Source: CALJXB01 sp965225935 (GTDB lineage: Bacteria; Pseudomonadota; Alphaproteobacteria; Kiloniellales; JAKSDN01). Taken from it: a stretch of DNA of 64,000 nucleotides. The first letter of the stretch is position 1, and each line of letters starts with the position of its first letter. A program made the position numbers and the translations under genes. Positions 25,488 through 33,613 of this stretch are shown piece after piece. The stretch is from positions 186,001-250,000 of the forward strand of contig CBDDCC010000016.1 of assembly GCA_965225935.1 (NCBI GenBank), read 5' to 3'. Below the pieces are notes generated by a model. That model was not told the DNA's origin. It worked only from the letters and a program-made list of their open reading frames with translations, and did not search any database.

Positions 25488-26762
25488 TCACAGGCGCAGG
25501 TCCACATTGGCCTGGCGGCGCAGGTCCCGCAGATAGCGCCGCGCCAGGAGCTCGACCCGCTGGGTCAGCAGAGAGCGCTCGATCTTGGTCCGGTCGAAAC
25601 CGCCGCCTTCGCGCTCGCAGACCACCATGATGGCGAGCGCACCGCCGATGTCGAGCGGCCGGCTGGGCTGCTCCAGCGGCAGGCCTTCGACCAGGTTGCG
25701 CAAGGCGGGCGACAGGTCCTTCACCTCCAGCAAGCCGAGGTCGCCGGAGCCGGGCGCGCCCGCTTCGCTGGCGATGCGCTCGGCGTCGGCGCAACTGCCG
25801 ATCCGGGCGCGCAGGGCTTCCGCTTCCTGGCCGGCCGCGGCGAGCTGCGCCTCGTCGGCGCCCGGCGGCAGCTCCAGGACGATCTGCGTCAGCCGGACCT
25901 TGCTGTCGCCGCCGCTGATGGTCCGCCGCTGCCTGAGGTAGAGGATGTGGAACCCGGTCAGGCCGCGCACCGGGCCGGTCACCTGCCCGGGGGTCATGCC
26001 GCGCACCGCCGAGGCGAGCTCTTCGGGCAGCTGGGACTCCTCGAGCCAGCCCATGCTGCCGCCCTGGGCGGCCGTCGCCGACTGGGAGAACTGGGTTGCC
26101 AGGGCCGTGAAGTCACCGCCGCCGCGCAGCTGCTGCATCAGGCCCAGGGCGGTGCGCCGAACCTCGTCCTCCTGCAGCACGCTGTCGACCTCGAAGTAGA
26201 TCTCGTGGAGATCGACCTCGGTCCCGCCGCGGTTCGCCTCCAGACGCTCGATCACCTCGTCGATCTCGTCGTCGCCGATGATGACCGTCGGCACCAGGCG
26301 GACCTTGATCACGTTGTTCCACGCCAGCTCGGCCTTGATCTGCTGCTCCATGGCCATCGGCAGGACCTGGTTCTGCTCGAGCATGCCCTCGAACTGGGCG
26401 ATCGACATGCCGTTGCGGCGGGCGATGTCCGTGAGGGCGCGTTCCACCTCCTCATCCGTGACCGGGATGCTGAGGCGTTCGGCCTCCTGGAGCTGCAGGC
26501 GCTCGTCGATTAGGCGCCTGAGGACTTGGCGCTGGATTCGCGCTTGGGTCTCGCCGGTCGCCTCGATCCCCGCCGCCAGCATCGCCAGGCGCGTGCGCAT
26601 GTAGAGATCGAGCATCGAGACGACTTCGTCGTTGACCACCGCCACGGCGCGCAGGGTGTCCTGGGCCCGGGCGCTGTGGCGCTCGCCGCCTGTCGAGAGC
26701 AGGGCGACCGACAGAAAGAGAGCGGCGGTCGGATAGAGGGCGCGATTGAGGAGGTGCTTCAT
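25488..26762 (-). CDS. surA: Periplasmic chaperone SurA (peptidylprolyl isomerase)
   Basis: This 424-residue protein has a signal peptide (ALYPTAALFLSVALLSTGG ending in ARAQ). The SurA N-domain follows (AVAVVNDEVVSMLDLYMRTRL, RQVLRRLIDERLQLQEAERL). A parvulin-type region then runs from DLHEIYFEVDSV through GGSMGWLEESQLPEEL and VRGLTGFHILYLRQRR, and a second weaker one follows. It escorts outer-membrane proteins to the Bam complex. The ATG at 26762 begins the signal peptide; the longer open frame upstream is a shadow of lptD. It lies 122 bases after lptD on the same strand. Confidence 0.93.
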   Translation of the reverse strand: MKHLLNRALYPTAALFLSVALLSTGGERHSARAQDTLRAVAVVNDEVVSMLDLYMRTRLAMLAAGIEATGETQARIQRQVLRRLIDERLQLQEAERLSIPVTDEEVERALTDIARRNGMSIAQFEGMLEQNQVLPMAMEQQIKAELAWNNVIKVRLVPTVIIGDDEIDEVIERLEANRGGTEVDLHEIYFEVDSVLQEDEVRRTALGLMQQLRGGGDFTALATQFSQSATAAQGGSMGWLEESQLPEELASAVRGMTPGQVTGPVRGLTGFHILYLRQRRTISGGDSKVRLTQIVLELPPGADEAQLAAAGQEAEALRARIGSCADAERIASEAGAPGSGDLGLLEVKDLSPALRNLVEGLPLEQPSRPLDIGGALAIMVVCEREGGGFDRTKIERSLLTQRVELLARRYLRDLRRQANVDLRL

Positions 26763-26884
26763 GGACGATCGATCAGGGCCGGTGGTGACGTTTCTTGTTC
26801 GTGACCGGGCGGCGCGGCGCCGGGGGCCGACTATAGGCTTTCGCCCGCCGGCGAACAACGCGCGCGCCGGCCGGGCGATCCAGG

Positions 26885-29161
26885 CTATTCGGACGAGATC
26901 TGACCCAGGTGCTTGAAGACCACTTTCACCATGATGGAATCCTCGGGTTCGATCTCGCGGTCGTCGTAGAAGGTCCGCTTGCCTTCGGCTGAGATGAAGA
27001 AGCATTCGTCCTGATAGGTCAGTCCGATGGCGGTGGACAAGGCCTCGTTGTCCTGCAGATCGCGCCGGTGGCCGCCGAACAGCGACCAGTTCTCGTTGAG
27101 CTGGGCGCCGACAGCGAAGACCAGCTCTTCGCGGGTGTCGAATTCCTGGGTGGTCGAGTCGTCGGCGAGGAAGATGTAGCTCAGATCCAGGTTGAGCGCC
27201 GGCGGTCCGATGCTGAGGTCCAGTTCCTGGCGCTCGCTGTTGAAGTTGTCCTTGTCGTAGCGAAAGCGGTAGGAGATGTCGATGTCCTCCTGGGGCGTCA
27301 GGCGGATCCGGCCGACGACGTCCGAGAGGTTGTCCTCCAGGCCCGAGCCTTTGCCGAAGGCGTCGTCGGTGGTGAAGCGGTAGCTCTGTCCCAGGAAGGC
27401 GTCGACCTGTCCGATGGTTGAGCCGGTCAGCGTCCATTTCAGGCCGTAGTCGACGCGGCTGCCCGGGTCGACCTGGTCGACGCCCGGGAAGCGGTTGAGG
27501 CTGAAGAGGTTGGTGTCGCTGAACTCGAAGTCCTGGCTGTCCTCGTTGGGGATCTCGTCGTTGTTCCCCGTGTCGGTGGCCGCCACCAGCTGGACGATGG
27601 GCTCGACGATCTGATCGCCCCAGGAGGCCGGGCGGACCAGGGGATAGCGCCACTGGAGGGCCACCTGCGGCAGGATGCGGCCGACGAAGTCGCTCTCGGT
27701 GGGGCCCGGCGGGTTCACCTCGTCGCTGTCCGGGTCGAAGTCGTTGACCCAGTAGCCGTCGGTCTCGAGACGTGCCTTGAGGCGGTAGACGTCGCCGATC
27801 GGCCCGAAGAACGGCATCTCCCAGCCGGTGACCAGGGAGAGGCGGCGGGTGTCCCGGCCTTCCCGGCGGGTCAGCACGCCCAGGTTGGCGTCGACCGAGG
27901 TGCGTCCGCCGAAAGAGTCCGGCTCGCTCAGGTAGTTGAAGGTCATGAGCGGCACGATGATCGGCAGCTCCTCGTTGTCGATGTCCTCGCGCAGGCCCTG
28001 GAACATCATGCCGTTGACGGAGCCATAGTTTCGGCCGCTGAGGAATTCGGCGAAGAGATCGCTGGTCAGCCAGGAATCGTCCGAAAAGTTGTAGAGCCGC
28101 AGGTAGGTGTCGTCGCTCGCACGGGCCGCGTCGAAGCCCCAGCGCCAGTCCTCGTTGATCTCGAAACGTCCGTAGGAATCGACGTGGCCGCGGAACTGGT
28201 TGCTATCGGTCTGCCCGTTCCGCTCCCGGTCGGCGATGGTGGCGCTGCCGTCGAACTCGAACCTGCCGTTGGGAAACAGCTCGCGGTACTGGCCGGCCAG
28301 GACGACGCTCTGCTTGGTCGTGAAGATGGGCTCGAAGGTGGCGTCCCGGTCCGGCGAGATGTTCCAGTAGTAGGGGGTCTGCAGGGTCAGGCCCAGATTG
28401 TCCGAGGAGCCGAAGGTTGGTGCCAGGAAGCCCGACTGGCGCTCTACCGTGGGGTCGGGGTGTCGAAAGTAGGGAGTATAAGCCACTGGAATCCCGAAGA
28501 ACTCCATGCGGGCGTTGTAGTAGCTGATGGTCTGGGCCTCTTGGTCGTGGACAACCTCGTCGGCCTTCAGCTGCCACAGGGGCGGGCGAGTCGGGTCTTC
28601 GCGGCAGAGCTCGCAGGCGCTGAAGACCGCCTTGTTGAAGGTGGTGACCTTGCCGTCCTTGCGGGTGCCGCTGGCGGCCGCAATGCGGGACTTGTCGGTC
28701 ATCAGGACGCCCACGTCCCGGATGAAGCCGTCGCGCAGGTCGTCGCTCAGCTCCACGTACTCGGCGAAGAAGACGGTGCCGTCCTCCTCGATCAGGCTCA
28801 CGTTGCCCGCCGCCGAGACCACGCCGCTGCGCTGGTTGTAGCTGACGGTGTCGGCCAAGAGGGTACGGCCGTCCTGAGTGATCTCCACGTTGCCGGTCGC
28901 GGTGACCACTCCCAGCTCCTCGTCGTAGATGACCTCGTCCGAGCTGAAGAAAACCGGCTTTTCGCGCAGCTCTTCCGGGATCTCGGGCGCGCTCTCCTGG
29001 GCCTGCGCGGCGGTCAGCAGGACCAGAAGGGCCAGGGCCGCGACCAGCGGCACCCGGATGTGGCGGCTGATTGTGGCGTCACGGCGCCTCGGCCGCCGCC
29101 GGAGGGGTGCCTCAGCGAACCCCGGGAGGATCCGCCACGGCCATGCCGCAGCCGCTGGCAT
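26885..29161 (-). CDS. lptD: LPS-assembly outer-membrane protein LptD
   Basis: This 758-residue protein inserts lipopolysaccharide into the outer leaflet. After the signal region (VPLVAALALLVLLTAAQAQ) comes an OstA/LptA-like beta-jellyroll domain (EVIYDEELGVVTATGNVEITQDGRTLLADTV), then the large beta-barrel with alternating aromatic strands. The two Cys at ACELC are in the N-terminal part. The start at 29161 gives a long basic pre-signal region; a later start is possible. lptF and lptG, which commonly precede lptD, are not present between it and pepA. Confidence 0.93.
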   Translation of the reverse strand: MPAAAAWPWRILPGFAEAPLRRRPRRRDATISRHIRVPLVAALALLVLLTAAQAQESAPEIPEELREKPVFFSSDEVIYDEELGVVTATGNVEITQDGRTLLADTVSYNQRSGVVSAAGNVSLIEEDGTVFFAEYVELSDDLRDGFIRDVGVLMTDKSRIAAASGTRKDGKVTTFNKAVFSACELCREDPTRPPLWQLKADEVVHDQEAQTISYYNARMEFFGIPVAYTPYFRHPDPTVERQSGFLAPTFGSSDNLGLTLQTPYYWNISPDRDATFEPIFTTKQSVVLAGQYRELFPNGRFEFDGSATIADRERNGQTDSNQFRGHVDSYGRFEINEDWRWGFDAARASDDTYLRLYNFSDDSWLTSDLFAEFLSGRNYGSVNGMMFQGLREDIDNEELPIIVPLMTFNYLSEPDSFGGRTSVDANLGVLTRREGRDTRRLSLVTGWEMPFFGPIGDVYRLKARLETDGYWVNDFDPDSDEVNPPGPTESDFVGRILPQVALQWRYPLVRPASWGDQIVEPIVQLVAATDTGNNDEIPNEDSQDFEFSDTNLFSLNRFPGVDQVDPGSRVDYGLKWTLTGSTIGQVDAFLGQSYRFTTDDAFGKGSGLEDNLSDVVGRIRLTPQEDIDISYRFRYDKDNFNSERQELDLSIGPPALNLDLSYIFLADDSTTQEFDTREELVFAVGAQLNENWSLFGGHRRDLQDNEALSTAIGLTYQDECFFISAEGKRTFYDDREIEPEDSIMVKVVFKHLGQISSE

Positions 29162-29592
29162 GAGGCGCCCTATCCCCCGGCGATCCGCGACGGCGCGGGA
29201 CCGGCCCCGTTACCCCCGCCCGGCCTGTCGCACATGAGCGGGTAGGCGGGCCTTGGCGCGATTCCTCCCCTTGGGACGGCCCCGGCGCGCGGCGGCTCAG
29301 CCGGCCCTGAGGGCCCAGCGGCAGTGCGGCGCGCGACGGCGCAGGAGCGAATCGACGGCATGGCGGTCTCGCGGCTGCTTCGCGATCAGTGATAGCCGCA
29401 ATTCGGGAGATTGGTCTAGCTCTTTTGTTATTGAGACTTAGAGGTGAATCTTTCTACCGATACTAAGGAATGGGAAGAGCCCGCGCGGGACGCCGTTGCA
29501 AGGGCCGGCGCTTGCTGCAACTCTTGCGGCCCGCGCCGGGCGGCCGTCCCGGGGACGCGGCCGACCGACATCAAAGCGAAATGGGGTGCCCA
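29162..29592. other. 431-bp gene-free stretch between lptD and pepA
   Basis: This is the divergent region where relatives carry lptF and lptG. I find no remnant of either. The part from 29395 to 29475 is AT-richer (TTTTGTTATTGAGACTTAG) and is likely to hold the pepA promoter, though no strong -35/-10 pair is visible. Confidence 0.5.
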
Positions 29593-31101
29593 ATGAAGAT
29601 TGCCTTTTCCGCTCCCACCCTGCCGAAACGGGGGCCCCTGGCGGTCCTCGTCACGGCCGACGGCAAGCTGTCAGCCACGGGCAAGAAGCTGGACAAAGCG
29701 ACGGGCGGCGCGCTCACCCGGGCCATGAAGGCCGGCCAGTTCGAGGGCAAGAAGAACCAGTTGCTGGAGATCCTGGCGCCGCCGGGCCTGGACAACGGGC
29801 GGATCGTCCTGCTCGGCATCGGCGATCCCAAGAAGCTCGCCGGCCAGGACCTTCAGAACGCCGGCGGGGCGCTGCTCGCCCACCTGGACGGCACGGGCGA
29901 GACCCAGGCCGCCGTGGCGGTCGACGTGGGCGGCAAGGCGGCCGCGGCCGCATCGGCCGCCCAGCTCGCCTACGGCGCCCGCCTGCGCGCCTACCGCTTC
30001 GACCGCTACAAGACCAAGAAGAAACCCGATAGCAAGAAACCCTTGGAAAAGCTGAGTATTCTTGTCGAGGACGCGGCGGCCGCCCGGCGCGGCTTCGCGC
30101 CCATGGCCGAGATCGCGGCCGGCGTGGAGCTGACCCGCGACCTGGTCTCCGAGCCGGCCAACGTGATCTACCCGAAGAGCCTGGTAGAGGAGGCGAAGAA
30201 GCTGCGGCCCCTGGGGGTCAAGGTCCGCGCCCTCGGCGTCAAAGAGATGGAGAAGCTGGGCATGGGCGCCCTGCTGGGCGTCGGCCAGGGCTCCGCCCAC
30301 GAGTCCCAGCTCTTGGTGCTGGAGTGGAACGGCCTGCCCGCGAGCCGGGCCAAGGCCGGCGCGCCCGGTCCCGTCGCCATCGTGGGCAAGGGAGTGACCT
30401 TCGATACCGGCGGCATCTCCATCAAGCCCGCCGCCGGCATGGAGGAGATGAAGTGGGACATGGGCGGCGCCGGCGTGGTGGTCGGGCTGTTCCGCGCCCT
30501 GGCCGGCCGCAAGGCCAAGGTCCGCGCCGTCGGCATCTGCGGGCTGGTCGAGAACATGCCGTCGGCCACCGCCCAGCGGCCGGGGGACATCGTGACCTCC
30601 ATGTCCGGCCAGACCATCGAGGTGCTCAACACCGATGCCGAGGGCCGTCTCGTGCTGGCCGACGCTCTCTGGTACGTGCAGGAGAAGTTCAAGCCCTCCA
30701 TGATCATAGACTTGGCGACCCTGACCGGGGCCATCATCGTCGCCCTCGGGCACGAGCACGCCGGCCTCTTCAGCAACGACGACGAGCTGGCCGAACGGCT
30801 CGCAGCCGCCGGCAAGACGGTCGGCGAGCCGGTCTGGCGCCTGCCGCTGGGCGAGGACTACGACAAGCAGATCGACTCCGACGCTGCCGACATGCAGAAC
30901 ATCGGCGCGAACCGGGCCGCGGGATCGATCACGGCGGCCCAGTTCCTGCAGCGCTTCATCAAGGAGGACACCCCTTGGGCCCACCTCGACATCGCGGGCG
31001 TGGCCTGGTCCAAGAAGGCCAAGCCGACCGTTCCCAAGGGGGGTACGGGCTTCGGCGTACGCCTGCTGAACCGGCTGGTGAAGGACCACTACGAGGCCTG
31101 A
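29593..31101 (+). CDS. pepA: Leucyl aminopeptidase (M17 family)
   Basis: This 502-residue M17 metallopeptidase removes N-terminal residues from peptides. The metal and active-site motifs are VGKGVTFDTGGISIKPA, MKWDMGGAG and the signature NTDAEGRLVLADAL. The C-terminal catalytic domain follows an N-terminal macro-like domain. I chose the ATG at 29593 (GGGGT upstream) over 29581. holC follows after 67 bases, a conserved pairing. Confidence 0.96.
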   Translation: MKIAFSAPTLPKRGPLAVLVTADGKLSATGKKLDKATGGALTRAMKAGQFEGKKNQLLEILAPPGLDNGRIVLLGIGDPKKLAGQDLQNAGGALLAHLDGTGETQAAVAVDVGGKAAAAASAAQLAYGARLRAYRFDRYKTKKKPDSKKPLEKLSILVEDAAAARRGFAPMAEIAAGVELTRDLVSEPANVIYPKSLVEEAKKLRPLGVKVRALGVKEMEKLGMGALLGVGQGSAHESQLLVLEWNGLPASRAKAGAPGPVAIVGKGVTFDTGGISIKPAAGMEEMKWDMGGAGVVVGLFRALAGRKAKVRAVGICGLVENMPSATAQRPGDIVTSMSGQTIEVLNTDAEGRLVLADALWYVQEKFKPSMIIDLATLTGAIIVALGHEHAGLFSNDDELAERLAAAGKTVGEPVWRLPLGEDYDKQIDSDAADMQNIGANRAAGSITAAQFLQRFIKEDTPWAHLDIAGVAWSKKAKPTVPKGGTGFGVRLLNRLVKDHYEA

Positions 31102-31168
31102 AGGCGGCTGGAGGGAAGGCGAAAGCCTCGGCCGCGGCGGGTTTCGGCGGGAGGGGGGCTCTTCTGCC

Positions 31169-31618
31169 GTGACCGACGTACGCTTCTATCACCTGACCCG
31201 CTCCCGCCTCGAGGCGGTGCTGCCGGGCATGCTGGAGAAGACCCTGTCGCGGGCGCAGCGGGCCGTGGTGATGGCCGGCTCGGAGGAGCGCGTGGAGGCC
31301 CTCAACGGCCACCTCTGGACCTGGCAGGAGCGCGGATTCCTGCCCCACGGCTCCGAGAAGGACGGCTTCGCCGCGGACCAGCCGATCTGGCTGACCGCCG
31401 CCGACGAGAACCCCAACGGCGCCCAGGTGCTGTTCCTGACCGACGGCGCCAGCTCCGAGCGCCTCTCGGAGTTCGAGGTCTGCGCCGTGCTGTTCGACGG
31501 CGCGGACGAGCAAGCCGTCGCGGCGGCCCGGGAGGCCTGGCGGTCGCTGCGCGAGGCCGGGCACGAGGTGACCTACTGGCAGCAGGGCGAGAAGGGCGGC
31601 TGGGAGCAGAAGACCTGA
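31169..31618 (+). CDS. holC: DNA polymerase III chi subunit HolC
   Basis: This 149-residue protein begins at a GTG preceded by GGGAGGGGGG and reads TDVRFYHLTRSRLEAVLPGMLEKTLSRAQRAVV, typical of HolC. The middle has HLWTWQERGFLPHG and QPIWLT, and the C-terminus GHEVTYWQQGEKGGWEQ. Chi links the clamp loader to single-strand-binding protein. pepA-holC is the usual neighbourhood. Confidence 0.93.
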   Translation: MTDVRFYHLTRSRLEAVLPGMLEKTLSRAQRAVVMAGSEERVEALNGHLWTWQERGFLPHGSEKDGFAADQPIWLTAADENPNGAQVLFLTDGASSERLSEFEVCAVLFDGADEQAVAAAREAWRSLREAGHEVTYWQQGEKGGWEQKT

Positions 31619-31856
31619 CCGCCCGCCGGCGAAGCCTGCGACCGGACGAATTCAAGTACTACCATCCGGATGTGAGGTCACGAGGATTTCTATGAAAAAT
31701 TGAGGAATGTCGATTGGAAGTCAGTTGAACTAACCAAATCGTAAGCACTGGCGTCCTATCACGGTCTCGTCATGACCCCCTCACATGAGGCCCAGCGCGA
31801 TCGCCGGCCGATTTTCGGCGATCGAGCCGCGGCCCGAGCAAAGGGCTCACGCCGAC

Positions 31857-32918
31857 ATGACGAGCCACTACCCGGAAGGCTTCCAAAAGGCCAAGGAATT
31901 CAGTGAATTGGCCATGGATACCATGGTCTCCCATGGTATCCCGGCGACGCCCAGGAACTTCGCGATCTGGTACAGCTACCATGCCGGCAGCTACGGCGAG
32001 CTGATCCGTGGCCTTCAGGTCATGCTGGACAATGGGATCGAGTTCACCCAGGTCCGCAACGAAGAGATCTACGACAAATACTTCGGCTTCGACCGGGAGG
32101 GCCAGGAGATCCGCGACACCGGCGCCCGCATCGAGGCGGCGGTGGGCGTCGTGCTGCAGAGGCTGGGCGAGGCCGGCCGGGACACCGCCGAGTACGGCGA
32201 CAAGCTGGCCGACTTCAACGGCGACATGGCCAACAGCAGCAGTTCGGGCCAAGTCCGCGATTTGGTCCAGGGCATTCTGTCGGAGACCCGCCAGATCATG
32301 GAGAAGAACCAGGAGCTGGAACGCCACCTGGGGGATTCCGCCAAGCAGATCAGCGAGCTGCGCGACCACCTGGAAGAGGTGCGTCACGAGGCCATGACCG
32401 ACGCCCTGACCGGCATCTCGAACCGCAAGTTCTTCGACCTGCGTCTGCGCGAGGAGGTGACGGCGCACATGGAGAACGGGGCCGCCCTCTCGCTGCTCAT
32501 GCTCGACATCGATCACTTCAAGAAGTTCAACGACACCTACGGCCACCGGGTCGGCGACGAGGTCCTGAAGGTGGTCGGCCGGGTGCTGCGGGACGGCGTC
32601 AAGGGCCGCGACGCGCCGACCCGCTACGGCGGCGAGGAATTCGCTGTGATCCTGCCCCAGACCTGCCTGGAGGACGCGGTCACGGTCGGCGAGCACCTGC
32701 GCAGCAACCTGGCCAAGCGGCAGATCAAGAACAAGAAGAGCGGCGAGTCCTACGGCACCATCACCATCTCCGTGGGCGCGTCCCAGTACCGCCTGGGCGA
32801 GCCGGTGGGAGAGTTCTTGCAGCGTGCCGACGAGGCCCTCTACCGGGCGAAGCGGGAGGGCCGCAATCGGGTCGTGGCCGAGAGCGAGACCCAGGACGCC
32901 ATCAGCCTGGCCGGCTAG
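31857..32918 (+). CDS. Diguanylate cyclase with uncharacterised N-terminal region
   Basis: This 353-residue soluble protein has an N-terminal helical region of ~175 residues (FSELAMDTMVSHGIPATPRNFAIWYSYHAG) and a short coiled coil (NQELERHLGDSAKQISELRDHLEE). A complete GGDEF domain follows (DALTGISNRKFF, LLMLDIDHFKKFNDTYGH, RYGGEEF). The active-site loop is GGEEF, so c-di-GMP synthesis is likely. The inhibitory-site position reads KGRD instead of R-x-x-D. The ATG at 31857 was chosen over 31785 because it has AAGGG upstream. No receiver or membrane segment is seen. Confidence 0.88.
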   Translation: MTSHYPEGFQKAKEFSELAMDTMVSHGIPATPRNFAIWYSYHAGSYGELIRGLQVMLDNGIEFTQVRNEEIYDKYFGFDREGQEIRDTGARIEAAVGVVLQRLGEAGRDTAEYGDKLADFNGDMANSSSSGQVRDLVQGILSETRQIMEKNQELERHLGDSAKQISELRDHLEEVRHEAMTDALTGISNRKFFDLRLREEVTAHMENGAALSLLMLDIDHFKKFNDTYGHRVGDEVLKVVGRVLRDGVKGRDAPTRYGGEEFAVILPQTCLEDAVTVGEHLRSNLAKRQIKNKKSGESYGTITISVGASQYRLGEPVGEFLQRADEALYRAKREGRNRVVAESETQDAISLAG

Positions 32919-33088
32919 GCGCCGCTGCCCGGCCCCGCGGCAGCCCCAAGCCGGGCCGCCTCTCCCGGCCCTCAAACCCGAATCACAGTCTCCGGAGCCG
33001 CCGCCGAGGCGGCTTTACTGCTAACGTAGATTGTGCACAAAGTCCCCTATCTTGTGATAACATTATGAGTTTGTTGGGGGGACAGTCT

Positions 33089-33583
33089 ATGCAGTATCCG
33101 GTAATCCGGCCTGAACCGACCGTTGGCGCGCCGCGCGGATCGGCCCGGGCGTTCTCGAGTCTGGCGGCGCTGGCGGTTGCCGCTGGGCTCTGGGCGGGGA
33201 TTGTCCTGACGGCGCCGGCGGCCCGGTCGCAGGATAACGGGCTCGCGGTGGAGCTCAACAAGGTCGAGAACTTCGAAGGCGGCTGCATGGCCTCCTTCGT
33301 CTTCCATAACAGCCTCGGCTACACCCTCGACCGCTTCAACCTCGATCTGATCCTGTTCGACAGGGAGGGAGTGATCGTCCGCCGCGTGATGATCGACCTG
33401 GCGCCCTTGCGTGACGGCAAGACCCGCGTCGCGCAGTTCCGACTGCACCACGAGGAATGCGACGAGGTCAGCCGGGTGCTGGTGAACGACATTCCCCAAT
33501 GCCGGGCGGAGGCCGGCCACGAACTGGATTGCGTGGCCGCGCTCGAGGTCATGAGCCGCGGCGATATCGAGCTGGCGAAGTAG
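33089..33583 (+). CDS. Secreted conserved hypothetical protein
   Basis: This 164-residue protein has a long basic-then-hydrophobic signal region (SSLAALAVAAGLWAGIVLTAPAARSQ). The ~115-residue mature domain is rich in beta-strand-like sequence and has three Cys (GGCMASF, EECDEV and PQCRAE); a fourth is in LDCVAA. The start at 33089 has GGGGGGA at good spacing; an ATG at 33065 is possible. It resembles short periplasmic alphaproteobacterial proteins of unknown role; I assign no function. Confidence 0.75.
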   Translation: MQYPVIRPEPTVGAPRGSARAFSSLAALAVAAGLWAGIVLTAPAARSQDNGLAVELNKVENFEGGCMASFVFHNSLGYTLDRFNLDLILFDREGVIVRRVMIDLAPLRDGKTRVAQFRLHHEECDEVSRVLVNDIPQCRAEAGHELDCVAALEVMSRGDIELAK

Positions 33584-33613
33584 ACCCTTTCGGAGCGACC
33601 ACAGACGCCCTGC

